Assembly: GCA_016936415.1 (NCBI GenBank)
Contig: JAFGXW010000114.1
Location: forward strand, 1 to 32,908
DNA from: Bacilli bacterium
GTDB taxonomy: Bacteria; Bacillota_I; Bacilli_A; Izemoplasmatales; Izemoplasmataceae
Length of the DNA stretch: 32,908 bases
Reading direction: 5' to 3'
Under the pieces are notes generated by a model. That model was not told the DNA's origin, did no database searches, and worked only from the letters and a program-made list of their open reading frames with translations. How positions within the stretch are numbered: position 1 is the first letter of the stretch; each line of letters begins with the position of its first letter. Below are positions 1 to 8,343 of the stretch, in pieces. Made by a program: the position numbers and the translations under genes.

Positions 1-906
1 GTTTTTTCGATAGCAATAACTTTAGTGTTCAAGTTTCAAACTCCAAGTGTATTTACTGCTTTATTTTTAGCATATGCGGTGACTGCAATTTATCAAGATT
101 TTAAGTCTATGATTATCAGTAATTTTGCTTTATTTATAGCGGGTTCATTGTTTATTCTCAGATTCCCAAGAATTTTTCAGTTGGTAGGATCTGATCAATC
201 ACAAACGTTCTTTATTTTAATTTTCTTAATCGTTTTTGTAATGTTACTCACTTTGTCATCATACATACTGATAAAAAGAAAAACATTTTTTTACAATCAA
301 CTTGCTCAAATTAAGGAAAGTGAAATAAGAAATATTGAACTTCTTCTTGAAGTTGAAAAAATTAGAACAAATAAGTCTTTAGACTCAGACCAATATTATG
401 AAACGTTAAAAAATTTCACTAAAGAATTATCGAAGAAATTGTCTGTTGAAAATGTATTCTCACGAAAAATTGATATCCTGAAAGATTTGAAAAACATGTC
501 CAATATTGAGGTCCTAAATAGATATCCTGAGTACTCATTGGAAGAAATTACTGAGCTTAAAAATATGGAGTTGGAGATTAACAACAAAATGAGAATGATA
601 GGTGTAAAATCAAGTCAGTCTTTTGGAGTTGAAGTTTCCAGAAACGAAATTTTCTCTGAATCACAATTTAAATCATTTAAACATCATGGTGATAACAGTT
701 ATGTGAAGATTATATCATTTGTGGTATTTTATACACTTCTAAAAATCGATAAACCATATTTAAAAGCGCTTGATGAAAAAATTATCAGAGATGTCTTGTT
801 AAATTCTGAATATTTCTATCGAGTTGATAGAGATATTATCAATATATACCTTGAAAACAATGAAGTCTTTGACACAATTGTCAAAGATCATTTGGGGGTG
901 AAATAA
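1..906 (+). CDS. Membrane protein of unknown function, 5'-truncated by window edge
   Basis: The reading frame is open to base 1, so the gene very probably begins upstream; the GTG at 25 is only the first possible start inside the window and has no good ribosome binding site. What is visible: three hydrophobic segments (about residues 10-30, 34-54 and 61-83 counted from the GTG), then a charged, partly coiled-coil stretch (about 95-140), then a helical C-terminal domain. I do not recognise a named family. Its layout and several local patterns (an 'IYQDF' motif before a membrane helix, a closing 'ENNEVFDTIV' helix) resemble the next gene ('FYQDI', 'DNQELFEILL'), so the two are probably diverged tandem paralogues. 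The following start codon is 1 base after this stop, so they are likely co-transcribed. Function unknown; position just upstream of parAB may hint at a membrane role near the origin, but that is speculation. Confidence 0.7.
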   Translation, partial: VFSIAITLVFKFQTPSVFTALFLAYAVTAIYQDFKSMIISNFALFIAGSLFILRFPRIFQLVGSDQSQTFFILIFLIVFVMLLTLSSYILIKRKTFFYNQLAQIKESEIRNIELLLEVEKIRTNKSLDSDQYYETLKNFTKELSKKLSVENVFSRKIDILKDLKNMSNIEVLNRYPEYSLEEITELKNMELEINNKMRMIGVKSSQSFGVEVSRNEIFSESQFKSFKHHGDNSYVKIISFVVFYTLLKIDKPYLKALDEKIIRDVLLNSEYFYRVDRDIINIYLENNEVFDTIVKDHLGVK

Positions 907-907
907 T

Positions 908-2089
908 ATGAGAATGCTGATAAGTAAAATTTTGAATAGTGAATTCCTTACTTTTAATGAAGTTTTAAGGCTTAAAGTTGCTGTTGTTACTATTTTCCTG
1001 TTCATCTTTGTATTGTTGACTATTCCAGTATCGACAATAAACGAATTTTCATTGGACATAAGTGTTTTAGTTCCAGTGGGATTTGCGCTTTTGTTAGTTC
1101 TCACAATATTGTTAACATTTCTAAATTTAAATAGATGGGCTATGCATTTTAGCATTTATACCATAATTGGATTGACAATATATTATGTAGGTGGCTTAAA
1201 CCATTTCTACGGATATGTATTATTTTTTGTTACATTAACCGTTATTATTTTTTATCAAGATATTATTACATATATTATTTATGGAGGAGCAATAACTATT
1301 TATGGGATATACTATATCTCTGTAAATGGAGGAAGTATTGTAGGTGTTGATTCCATTGGAGTTGAAGTATCTTCAATTACATATCAAACAATTTTGATCG
1401 GATTTTATGCTGTGTTTCTTATTCAATTTTTGATATCGGATAATATATATGAGAAAATGAATAATGAGTGGGTTAGAATGAATAAAGTATTGGAAAAATA
1501 TCAAGACTTTACCTTACATTATTTAAAAGAGAATATTGAAGATAATAAACAAATGCCAATTTATAAAAATGTAAAGTTTCAACAAGTTGTGAGCGAATTG
1601 TCCGTGTTTATTAATGAGTTTTTTGAAGAAGATGGAGATAATATTGCTGAAGTAGTTGAGTTTTATTTCTTCCTCCATGAACAAGAAATAAATTCAATTA
1701 TAGAAGATAAAAACATTTCGTTAGTAACTCGAAATTTCGCCGTAGAATTACAAAAGTATTTGCTTAATGAACGTAGTGAACTTGTATCGATTTTATTTGA
1801 CTTTTCAACTCTTTTTAAAGATGAGGTTGCATATGAAGAGAAAAGGTATGAATATAATTTAGATAATTTATTTGGGAACAAAGTTGATAAATTATTATCT
1901 CTTGCAATATTGTACCATTATCTCAAAACGGAAGTAACACAATACGATAGATGGGGTAAAATCAATGGAGTTTTAACTCACGAAGAGATAGCAGAGTTGT
2001 TAGTGTCAAAAGAATTTAGAGAGTTTATCTCATTTGAACAAGTGAATTTCTTTCTAGATAATCAAGAATTATTTGAAATACTCTTATAA
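908..2089 (+). CDS. Polytopic membrane protein of unknown function, paralogue of the preceding gene
   Basis: A 393-residue protein. The first half holds about six hydrophobic helices (roughly residues 24-44, 52-74, 78-93, 95-116, 121-137, 153-175); the second half is soluble and helical, with no recognisable catalytic motif. A TTGGGGGTGAA ribosome binding site lies just upstream of the ATG, and the upstream gene stops at 906, so this is a translationally close second gene of the same transcript. The C-terminal 60 residues (around 'AILYHYLKTE' to 'DNQELFEILL') can be laid against the end of the upstream protein with the same helix order. It might be a membrane-anchored helical sensor with a degenerate HD-like domain, but no HD motif is present, so I give no function. 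It is followed by the hairpin at 2091-2123. Confidence 0.75.
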   Translation: MRMLISKILNSEFLTFNEVLRLKVAVVTIFLFIFVLLTIPVSTINEFSLDISVLVPVGFALLLVLTILLTFLNLNRWAMHFSIYTIIGLTIYYVGGLNHFYGYVLFFVTLTVIIFYQDIITYIIYGGAITIYGIYYISVNGGSIVGVDSIGVEVSSITYQTILIGFYAVFLIQFLISDNIYEKMNNEWVRMNKVLEKYQDFTLHYLKENIEDNKQMPIYKNVKFQQVVSELSVFINEFFEEDGDNIAEVVEFYFFLHEQEINSIIEDKNISLVTRNFAVELQKYLLNERSELVSILFDFSTLFKDEVAYEEKRYEYNLDNLFGNKVDKLLSLAILYHYLKTEVTQYDRWGKINGVLTHEEIAELLVSKEFREFISFEQVNFFLDNQELFEILL

Positions 2090-2090
2090 T

Positions 2091-2123
2091 AAAAGTTATC
2101 CACATCTTCTGTGGATAACTTTT
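2091..2123. promoter_or_regulatory. Perfect inverted repeat made of two facing DnaA boxes; also a possible terminator
   Basis: Fourteen-base perfect arms (2091-2104 and 2110-2123) around a 5-base loop. Each arm contains TTATCCACA, the DnaA box consensus, at 2096-2104 (+) and 2110-2118 (-). As RNA it would fold as a hairpin ending in UUUU, so it could equally be the intrinsic terminator of the two upstream genes. It separates that pair from parA. Which function is real cannot be told from sequence alone; the two are compatible. Confidence 0.6.
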
Positions 2124-2210
2124 CTATCAGTAGTATGTTATTTGGAGTTCTTTTATGATAGAATTATTGTGATTCTTTTTTAATAAGAGTGAACTATTTG
2201 AGGTGTAATT

Positions 2211-2984
2211 ATGGGAAAAATTTTAGCGGTTAGTAACCAAAAGGGTGGCGTTGGCAAAACCACAACAAGCGTTAATCTTGCAAGCTCACTTTCTTATCTT
2301 GGTAAGCGAGTGTTACTAGTTGATGTTGATCATCAAGCGAATGCTACTACATATATGGGTATCAACAGAGCAAATCTCAAGTATACAGTTGCGGACATAT
2401 TCAACGAGATGGCTAATATTAATGATATTATTGTGAAAGTGGATAGTGTTAATGTTGATATCTTACCTGCAAGATATGAACTTGGAAACATTGAAAGCTT
2501 GTTAATTTCTCATGATAATAAGGATTTCATTTTGTCCAATGCTTTAGAAGAAGTTCGAGATAACTATGATTTCATAATTATTGATTGTCCACCTTCTCTT
2601 GGAATAGTTACAATTAATGCCCTAATTGCGGCGGATAGCGTCTTAATTCCTGTTCAATGTGAGTTTTTGGCACTAGATGGTCTAACGCAACTTTTAAATA
2701 CCATTCGTATGATCCAAAATAAACAAAAACATAATAAGAAAACTTTGACAATCGAAGGCGTTCTATTAACGATGTTGGACACTAGAAGCAACATTGGCTA
2801 TGAAGTAATAAATGAGGTAAAGACATACTTTAAAGAAAAAGTTTTCAAAACGATTATTCCTAGAAACGTTAAGTGTTCTACTGCACCTAGTTTTGGACTT
2901 CCAGTTACTGAGTTTTCTCCTCGTTCAAAGGGATCAATAAGTTATCAAAATTTAGCAAAGGAAATGGTGGGTACAATTGAGTGA
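2211..2984 (+). CDS. parA: Chromosome-partitioning ATPase ParA/Soj
   Basis: A 257-residue ParA/MinD-superfamily ATPase that, with ParB and parS sites, segregates the replication origin and in Bacillus also acts on DnaA. The deviant Walker A box KGGVGKTT is at residues 11-18 (signature lysine K11, K16), and the Walker B-type aspartate is in FIIIDCPPSLG (D125). The Walker A' segment reads VDVDHQANAT (38-46), where the family nearly always has D-P-Q-G/A; the P to H change at residue 41 is unusual. Length is normal for Soj. The ATG is preceded by GAGGTG. The end overlaps parB by 8 bases, the usual coupled arrangement. No clear full promoter was found; a TAGAAT -10-like element sits at 2159-2164. 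Confidence 0.95.
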   Translation: MGKILAVSNQKGGVGKTTTSVNLASSLSYLGKRVLLVDVDHQANATTYMGINRANLKYTVADIFNEMANINDIIVKVDSVNVDILPARYELGNIESLLISHDNKDFILSNALEEVRDNYDFIIIDCPPSLGIVTINALIAADSVLIPVQCEFLALDGLTQLLNTIRMIQNKQKHNKKTLTIEGVLLTMLDTRSNIGYEVINEVKTYFKEKVFKTIIPRNVKCSTAPSFGLPVTEFSPRSKGSISYQNLAKEMVGTIE

Positions 2985-3810
2985 TAAGTTAGGAAGGAAT
3001 TTCAATGATTTAGTTGAAGAAAACAATGTTGATATTGAAGATTATGAAAAAATTATTGATGTAAACATCAAACAAATTAAGCCAAATCCAGAACAACCTA
3101 GGTCTGTATTTGATGAAGCTAGTTTAAATGAACTTGCAGAATCAATTAAAGAGCATGGCGTAATTCAACCAGTTATACTCAAACCAACAACCAATGGATA
3201 TATTTTAGTTGCTGGAGAAAGAAGGGTAAAAGCATGTAAAATTGCTGGATTAAAAACTGTTCCTGCGATTGTAAGAGAATATAATTCAATTTTCTTATCA
3301 GAGATTGCAATTTTAGAGAACCTTCAAAGAGAAGATTTAACTCCGATTGAGGAAGCTTTGGCTTTTCAAAAGGCTTTGTTTAATCTAAAGATAACTCATG
3401 AAGAACTGGGTAAGAAAATTGGTAAAAGTAGAGTTTATGTAACCAATATGGTGGGATTGTTGAATCTTCCAGCAAGTATTATTGATGATGTGAATTTTGG
3501 TAAAATTTCAATGGGACACGCTAGAGCGTTAAGCAAGTTAAAAGATTCAAAACTCAGCATCAAGTTAAGAAATAGAATAGTAAATGAAAATCTTAATGTA
3601 AGAGATATTGAAAAAATAATTCGTGATTTGTCTCAAAATAAAAATTTATCTATGATATCAAAAGATGTTTTGAAAATTGCAGAAGAAAAAATGAAATCAT
3701 CTTTTACTTTAAATACGAATTTTAAATTAAAGAAAAATAGTTTAACCATACACTTTGATACACAGGAACAGTTAGAAAAAATAATTGCTTTTTTATGCAA
3801 GGAGGAATAG
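2977..3810 (+). CDS. parB: Chromosome-partitioning protein ParB/Spo0J
   Basis: A 277-residue ParB. The N-terminal ParB/Srx CTPase domain has the GERR motif at 80-83 and the conserved ENLQRED box at 114-120; a helix-turn-helix follows at about 139-163 (THEELGKKIGKSRVYVTNMV region), and a C-terminal dimerisation segment ends the protein. It binds parS, loads as a CTP-dependent clamp and stimulates ParA. The chosen start is a TTG at 2977 inside the end of parA, with a purine-rich GGTGGG before it; no better in-frame start exists before the conserved domain. No parS palindrome (TGTTTCACGTGAAACA-like) was seen in this window. Followed after 3 bases by mscS. Confidence 0.94.
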   Translation: MSDKLGRNFNDLVEENNVDIEDYEKIIDVNIKQIKPNPEQPRSVFDEASLNELAESIKEHGVIQPVILKPTTNGYILVAGERRVKACKIAGLKTVPAIVREYNSIFLSEIAILENLQREDLTPIEEALAFQKALFNLKITHEELGKKIGKSRVYVTNMVGLLNLPASIIDDVNFGKISMGHARALSKLKDSKLSIKLRNRIVNENLNVRDIEKIIRDLSQNKNLSMISKDVLKIAEEKMKSSFTLNTNFKLKKNSLTIHFDTQEQLEKIIAFLCKEE

Positions 3811-3813
3811 TAA

Positions 3814-4650
3814 ATGGATAGTATTAAAACTTTTATGTATAATGAATTTATAGATATTGGTTTCATAGCAACAATTAGCAACTTGTTATCAAGTTTAATT
3901 ATGGTGGTAATTTACATTATCATTGGAGTCTTTGCAACTTTTGTTGTGAAGCAAATATTACATAAGTTATTTAAAGTTAAGCAGAGAGGACCAAGAGCTG
4001 TCACGATCGGGAGATTACTATCTAGTCTTTCTAAGTATATGATTTGGTTTATTATGGGAATAGTAATTCTTGGAGAATTAAGTGTTGATATAACTCCGTT
4101 TATTGCAAGTGCAGGAGTAGTTGGATTAGCAGTTGGATTTGGAGCTCAAGAAATAGTCAGAGATTTTATTACAGGGTTTTTTATAATTTTTGAAGAAGAA
4201 TTTAATGTGGATGACATAATACAAGTTGATGGATTTAAAGGGAGAGTACTTGAATTGGGACTAAGAACTACTAAAATTCAAAACTGGCTAGGTGAAGTAA
4301 AAATAATTAATAATGGAAATATAAAGAGTGTTGTGAATTATTCGAAAAGAAACAGTACTGCAGTAGTTGATTTTGGAGTTGCTTATAATACCGATTTAAT
4401 GAAACTTCAATTACTTATGGATGAATTTATTGCAACTCTTCAACCTAAGTACTCTAATATTAGTGAATTGCCAAAATTTTTAGGAGTAACCGAACTTGCA
4501 TCTTCAAGTATTAATATGAGATTGATCGCCGTTACAAATTCGATGCAGCATTATCAAGTTGAAAGGGATATTCGAAAAGATTTGGTGATATTTTTCACTG
4601 AGCATGACATTACAATTCCTTTCCCACAAGTAGTAGTTCACAATGGATAA
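3814..4650 (+). CDS. mscS: Small-conductance mechanosensitive channel, MscS family
   Basis: A 278-residue MscS/YkuT-type channel that opens on membrane tension and releases solutes on osmotic downshock. Three membrane helices are visible: about 15-45, 68-92 and the glycine/alanine-rich pore helix 93-125 (ASAGVVGLAVGFGAQ followed by EIVRDFITGFFII). The beta domain (VDDIIQVDGFKGRVLELGLRTT region) and alpha/beta C-terminal domain follow. AAGGAGGAATAGTAA provides an excellent ribosome binding site. The gene is embedded between parB and the DUF951 gene, which it overlaps by 8 bases; this parB-mscS-DUF951 order is also found near the origin of many Firmicutes. Confidence 0.93.
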   Translation: MDSIKTFMYNEFIDIGFIATISNLLSSLIMVVIYIIIGVFATFVVKQILHKLFKVKQRGPRAVTIGRLLSSLSKYMIWFIMGIVILGELSVDITPFIASAGVVGLAVGFGAQEIVRDFITGFFIIFEEEFNVDDIIQVDGFKGRVLELGLRTTKIQNWLGEVKIINNGNIKSVVNYSKRNSTAVVDFGVAYNTDLMKLQLLMDEFIATLQPKYSNISELPKFLGVTELASSSINMRLIAVTNSMQHYQVERDIRKDLVIFFTEHDITIPFPQVVVHNG

Positions 4651-4828
4651 GTTAGAAATAGGAAATATTCTGATTCTGAAAAAAGGCCATCCGTGTGGAA
4701 CCAATAGATGGGAAGTAATTCGTATTGGAGCAGATGTTAAACTGAAATGCACCGGATGTGAAAGAATTGTTATGATAGATAGGCCAACATTGAATAAGAG
4801 AATTAAAAAGATAATCAATCAAGATTGA
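4643..4828 (+). CDS. DUF951 family small protein (YyzM-like)
   Basis: A 61-residue protein matching the DUF951 family: an N-terminal 'LKKGHPCGTNRWEVIRIGAD' stretch followed by a CxxC pair. Cysteines C18, C36 and C39 suggest a small zinc-binding fold. Function of the family is not known. The gene overlaps the end of mscS by 8 bases and must be translated from the same mRNA. Its last codons and stop lie within the terminator hairpin shared with the convergent kinase gene, overlapping that gene's 3' end by 14 bases. Confidence 0.88.
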   Translation: MDKLEIGNILILKKGHPCGTNRWEVIRIGADVKLKCTGCERIVMIDRPTLNKRIKKIINQD

Positions 4829-4838
4829 TTATCTTTTT
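4805..4838. terminator. Bidirectional intrinsic terminator
   Basis: A perfect 16-base inverted repeat (4805-4820 and 4823-4838) around AA, with A-run and T-run ends, so it works on both strands. It terminates the parAB-mscS-DUF951 transcript and the kinase transcript, and contains the stop codons of both. Confidence 0.85.
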
Positions 4839-6596
4839 TAATCTAAATGAAAATGATACTCCAGAAGACAAATTTGCAGCTTTACAAATTGAATCATATT
4901 GTGCAAGAGCTTGTTGTACAATATAAAGTCCCAATCCAGTACTTCCTTCTTCTCTGCTCCTTGATTTGTCTACTCGATAAAATGGATCAAACAATTTTTC
5001 CAAGTGTTCACTTTCAATGTGTGATCCAAAATTAACTATTTCAAATTCAATGAATTGGCCATCATCTCTTATATAAACTTCTATTGTCTCTCCATTTGGT
5101 GTATATTTTATGGCGTTTGTAAAGAGATTGTTTATCACTAGTTCGATTTTATTTAATTCACCTTTTATCTGGGCTTCATCTAGGAATAGCTTCACTTTTA
5201 GATTACTATTTGAGTATAACTGACGTAAGTTGTCTTCTACTTTTTCTACAATTTTTTTAAAATCTATAATTTCCCATTTGGAAAAGTAGGATGCATTATC
5301 AATTTTATAAATAGACAACATATTATTTATCATTTTGTTGGTTTTTTTTACTTCAGTTTGAATTAGAATTAAATTTCGAAGTTTATCCTCTTCTGATTCA
5401 AAAATATTCTTTTCAAGTGCCTCTGCAGATGCCTGAATAACCGATAAAGGGGTTTTGAGTTCATGACTCATACCACTGACAAAGTCTCGCCTTGAGTTTT
5501 CATTTAAATTCTCTTTTTCAAGGTTTATAGATAGTTGCTTGTTTTGCTCTTTTAATTGGTCTAGGGTGCTTTTGAGATTTAATGATAATGTGTTAATGTT
5601 TTTTGATAGTTCTGAAAATTCATCGTGAGAATTTATCTCTAAAAGAGGGGAATCAAAATTTAATTTTGAAAGCTCTCTTGTTGAATTGTTTATATATAAT
5701 AGAGGTTTAGCAAATTGTTTTGAATAAATAAATGAAGCTGACATCAAAACACTTAGAACAATGATAAAAATGTATATATTTACCAACTGAATAGCTGAAA
5801 CTATATCGTCAATATGATTCAAAGGAAATACACTAATTAATACATATGGGACACCATTAATTTCCAAATTTGAGACAAATACCAAGTTTGATGTACTTGT
5901 GTTTTGGTTTTCTGAAATATAATATTGCCCGTTGTCAAAATTTTCTAGTGAATCATAATTTCCAATTGATATATTTAGTATTTCATTTGATACTATTGGA
6001 TTGATTGATGAAGTGAGAAACTGATTGATTGGTAAGACAGAGATAATATCTCCCTCAACATGGTATAAATGGGAAGAATCTAAATCATTTATCAAATCTT
6101 GATAAATTTGATCTATGGTTCCCATTCGAGGTCTAATAATTACTTTTCCATCCAAAGATAAAGATTTTGGAACGTAATTTCCACTTGAAGTATGGAGATA
6201 TAAGTCAGCCTTTACAAAATCAGAAATTTCATATTCAATTCCATCTGAGTTGGGGACAATTATTGAGAATGACTCTCCCTCAAATTTCACATTAATTATG
6301 AGAAGATTTAATTGTGTTATGTCATCTTGAATTTGGGAAAAGGGAACTGCAATTGAAGTTGTTTGTGTATTTTGGGAAAAATTAACAATATTTTCTGATA
6401 AATTATCAGAATTTGTAGTAGAAACAAAATTTTCAATCTGCTTAATTGTGGTTGATATAGTTCTGGAGGTATAGTATTTTTCGTAAATTAGACCTTGAAA
6501 AATGAATAATAGAACAAACACAACAATATACAACAGGAATAAAGAGAAAAATAGCTTTTTTATAAAACTATTTTTAATATTAATTTTCAACATCAA
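4815..6596 (-). CDS. Membrane sensor histidine kinase
   Basis: A 593-residue two-component kinase. Order of parts: membrane helix 1 (about 14-36), a large extracytoplasmic sensor region (about 37-265), membrane helix 2 (about 268-291), HAMP-like linker (about 292-345), coiled coil, then the HisKA domain with SGMSHELKTPLSV (phospho-acceptor H378), and a HATPase_c domain with an N box (NNLFTNAIKYTPNG) and a G box (GSTGLGLYIV). All catalytic motifs are intact. It partners the response regulator encoded upstream, whose 3' end it overlaps by 17 bases, so the two are translationally coupled. The signal is unknown; general design resembles VanS/PhoR-type envelope sensors. An alternative start is the second Met, one codon later. 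Confidence 0.9.
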   Translation of the reverse strand: MMLKINIKNSFIKKLFFSLFLLYIVVFVLLFIFQGLIYEKYYTSRTISTTIKQIENFVSTTNSDNLSENIVNFSQNTQTTSIAVPFSQIQDDITQLNLLIINVKFEGESFSIIVPNSDGIEYEISDFVKADLYLHTSSGNYVPKSLSLDGKVIIRPRMGTIDQIYQDLINDLDSSHLYHVEGDIISVLPINQFLTSSINPIVSNEILNISIGNYDSLENFDNGQYYISENQNTSTSNLVFVSNLEINGVPYVLISVFPLNHIDDIVSAIQLVNIYIFIIVLSVLMSASFIYSKQFAKPLLYINNSTRELSKLNFDSPLLEINSHDEFSELSKNINTLSLNLKSTLDQLKEQNKQLSINLEKENLNENSRRDFVSGMSHELKTPLSVIQASAEALEKNIFESEEDKLRNLILIQTEVKKTNKMINNMLSIYKIDNASYFSKWEIIDFKKIVEKVEDNLRQLYSNSNLKVKLFLDEAQIKGELNKIELVINNLFTNAIKYTPNGETIEVYIRDDGQFIEFEIVNFGSHIESEHLEKLFDPFYRVDKSRSREEGSTGLGLYIVQQALAQYDSICKAANLSSGVSFSFRLKKIINLD

Positions 6597-7263
6597 ATTT
6601 GTATCCTATTCCAAATACGGTATGAATGTTTTTGCTATACTCTCTCAATTTCTTTCGTAGCACTTTGATGTTCGTGTCTACCACTCTTTCTTCAACATAA
6701 ACATCCATTCCCCATACTTCATCTAAAATCGTAACACGGTCTAAAACAATACCTTTATTTTTCATTAAGAAAACAAGTAAATCAAATTCAGTCTTTGAAA
6801 CGTGGATCTCATTTCCATGAAGTCTAATTGTTCTAGAGTCCATATTAATTTCCAAATTCTCAAATTTTATTAAATTCCCACTAGTAGGAGTATCCTTATT
6901 GTTAATTCTTTTTAATAAATTTCCAACTTTTGCAACTAGTACTGCTGGAGAAAAGGGTTTTGTAATATAATCGTCCACTTCAAGTTCGAACCCTTTTAAT
7001 TGATCTTTCTCACTGTCGAGTGCTGTCATCATAATAATTGGAACATTACTGTTTTGTCGTATACTTTTGACGACATCCCAACCATTTATGGATGGCATCA
7101 TAACATCACAACAAACGATATCTACTTGATTTTTTCGAAATTTTTCTAAACCATCCAGACCATTAGAAGCTGTTATAACAGTATATTCGTTTCTTTTAAA
7201 GTATGCAGCTATTATATTTTGTAAACTTAATTCATCTTCAATAATTAAAATTGTTGATAACAT
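6580..7263 (-). CDS. OmpR/PhoB-family response regulator
   Basis: A 227-residue DNA-binding regulator. The receiver domain has the acidic pair E9/D10, phospho-acceptor D53 (in CCDVMMP), T80 and K102 (YITKPF). The C-terminal winged helix (about 130-225) shows the typical LTKTEFDLL-like segment (VSKTEFDLLVFLMKNKGIVL), a VDTNIKVLRKKL recognition region and a GIGYKF hairpin. A GAGGTGG ribosome binding site precedes the ATG. First gene of the kinase operon and divergent from the MazG-like gene. The regulated genes cannot be deduced. The 158-base divergent intergenic region holds A/T-rich imperfect palindromes around 7283-7308 that might be an autoregulatory operator. Confidence 0.93.
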   Translation of the reverse strand: MLSTILIIEDELSLQNIIAAYFKRNEYTVITASNGLDGLEKFRKNQVDIVCCDVMMPSINGWDVVKSIRQNSNVPIIMMTALDSEKDQLKGFELEVDDYITKPFSPAVLVAKVGNLLKRINNKDTPTSGNLIKFENLEINMDSRTIRLHGNEIHVSKTEFDLLVFLMKNKGIVLDRVTILDEVWGMDVYVEERVVDTNIKVLRKKLREYSKNIHTVFGIGYKFDVEN

Positions 7264-7363
7264 TTTACCACCTCTATAACTTATAATATATCATATCCGA
7301 TATTATAAATCTTATTTTTTCACAAAATTCACACACTTCAGCATGGTTTTTTAATTAAAATAA

Positions 7364-7393
7364 TTTACAGTAATCCTGTTTGTATGATAGAAT
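7364..7393 (+). promoter_or_regulatory. Probable sigma-A promoter of the MazG-like gene
   Basis: TTTACA at 7364-7369 and TAGAAT at 7388-7393 with an 18-base spacer, about 28 bases before the start codon. Confidence 0.55.
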
Positions 7394-7421
7394 GTTCACA
7401 AACACTTAATTGAGGTGAGTT

Positions 7422-7703
7422 ATGAAAAAGATAATTAACGAGATAATTGAGTTCCGAGATAAGAGAGAATGGAACTTGACAGACAGACCAGATAATTTGG
7501 CAAAATCAATAATAATTGAAGCTGCTGAGCTGTTAGAAAATTATCAATGGGGCCCAGAAAGTGTTAATTTTGAGAATGTTAAAGAAGAAATTGCGGATGT
7601 TTTAATTTATGCTATAGCATTTGCATATGATCAAGGGTTTGATATTGAAGAAATAATCAGAGAAAAATTGGTTAAAAATGCAATAAAATATCCCGAAAAA
7701 TGA
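7422..7703 (+). CDS. MazG-like nucleotide pyrophosphohydrolase
   Basis: A 93-residue all-alpha NTP-PPase. The metal-binding pattern of the MazG/dCTPase superfamily is present: EAAE (E33, E36) in the second helix and EEIADV (E56, D59) in the third. Such small single-domain members hydrolyse (d)NTPs to NMPs and pyrophosphate, for example removing modified dCTP; the exact substrate cannot be read here. The ATG follows TTGAGGTGAGTT, a good ribosome binding site. It is a single-gene unit with its own promoter, immediately upstream of the tRNA cluster and divergent from the two-component operon. Confidence 0.85.
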   Translation: MKKIINEIIEFRDKREWNLTDRPDNLAKSIIIEAAELLENYQWGPESVNFENVKEEIADVLIYAIAFAYDQGFDIEEIIREKLVKNAIKYPEK

Positions 7704-7704
7704 C

Positions 7705-7733
7705 TTGATTTTTAATCTTTATTAGTATAAAAT
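7705..7733 (+). promoter_or_regulatory. Probable promoter of tRNA-Tyr
   Basis: TTGATT at 7705-7710 and TAAAAT at 7728-7733, spacer 17 bases, ending 15 bases before the tRNA-Tyr 5' end. Confidence 0.5.
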
Positions 7734-7748
7734 ATATCTTGCGTATCT

Positions 7749-7832
7749 GGAGGGGTAGCGAAGAGGCTAAACGCGACAGACTGTAACTCTGTTCCTTAGG
7801 GTTCGGCGGTTCGAATCCGTCCCCCTCCACCA
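7749..7832 (+). tRNA. tRNA-Tyr (GTA)
   Basis: Acceptor stem GGAGGGG/CCCCTCC, anticodon GTA, long variable arm as expected for bacterial tRNA-Tyr, T arm GGTTCGAAT, encoded CCA. It stands apart from the main cluster by about 170 bases. Confidence 0.95.
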
Positions 7833-7944
7833 TATTTGTCTTAAAACCATTAAGATAAGCAGTAAGATTTACCATTAAACTAATTTTGTCAGTTTAATAT
7901 GAAATCAAATATGAATATTTATTTCAGAAAATGATGAAAAGATG

Positions 7945-7973
7945 TTGACAATACTATGTTTAAATAGTAGAAT
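7945..7973 (+). promoter_or_regulatory. Strong sigma-A promoter of the main tRNA cluster
   Basis: TTGACA at 7945-7950, 17-base spacer, TAGAAT at 7968-7973; the -35 is a perfect consensus. Located 30 bases before tRNA-Ile. Confidence 0.85.
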
Positions 7974-8001
7974 AATTAACGCACTTATGTCTTTTTGGTG
8001 G

Positions 8002-8079
<78 letters not shown>

Positions 8080-8083
8080 AAAT

Positions 8084-8159
8084 GGGGCCTTAGCTCAGCT
8101 GGGAGAGCGCCTGCCTTGCACGCAGGAGGTCAGCGGTTCGATCCCGCTAGGCTCCACCA
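8084..8159 (+). tRNA. tRNA-Ala (TGC), copy 1
   Basis: Acceptor GGGGCCT/AGGCTCC with one G-T pair, anticodon TGC at 8117-8119, encoded CCA. Identical to the copy at 8556-8631. Confidence 0.96.
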
Positions 8160-8184
8160 ATTTTTTTAAATACCTGTTTTAAAT

Positions 8185-8260
8185 GGAGGATTAGCTCAGC
8201 TGGGAGAGCACTTGCCTTACAAGCAAGGGGTCACTGGTTCGAACCCAGTATTCTCCACCA
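8185..8260 (+). tRNA. tRNA-Val (TAC)
   Basis: Acceptor GGAGGAT/ATTCTCC, anticodon TAC at 8218-8220, encoded CCA. Confidence 0.96.
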
Positions 8261-8262
8261 TT

Positions 8263-8338
<76 letters not shown>

Positions 8339-8343
8339 TTCTT

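Noticed and set aside
799-1155. 118-codon open frame on - strand
   Set aside because: Antisense to the two membrane genes, whose frames have better ribosome binding sites and membrane-protein pattern.
7283-7308. Imperfect A/T palindromes before the response regulator gene as an operator
   Set aside because: Matches are imperfect and in very A/T-rich DNA, and no consistent -35/-10 spacing was found; mentioned only as a possibility in the regulator entry.
7672-7875. 67-codon open frame on - strand
   Set aside because: Antisense to tRNA-Tyr and the end of the MazG-like gene; no ribosome binding site and a peptide of the kind produced by antisense tRNA.
7874-7898. ATTAAACT/AGTTTAAT hairpin as terminator of tRNA-Tyr
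   Set aside because: The stem is weak A/T and no T run follows.
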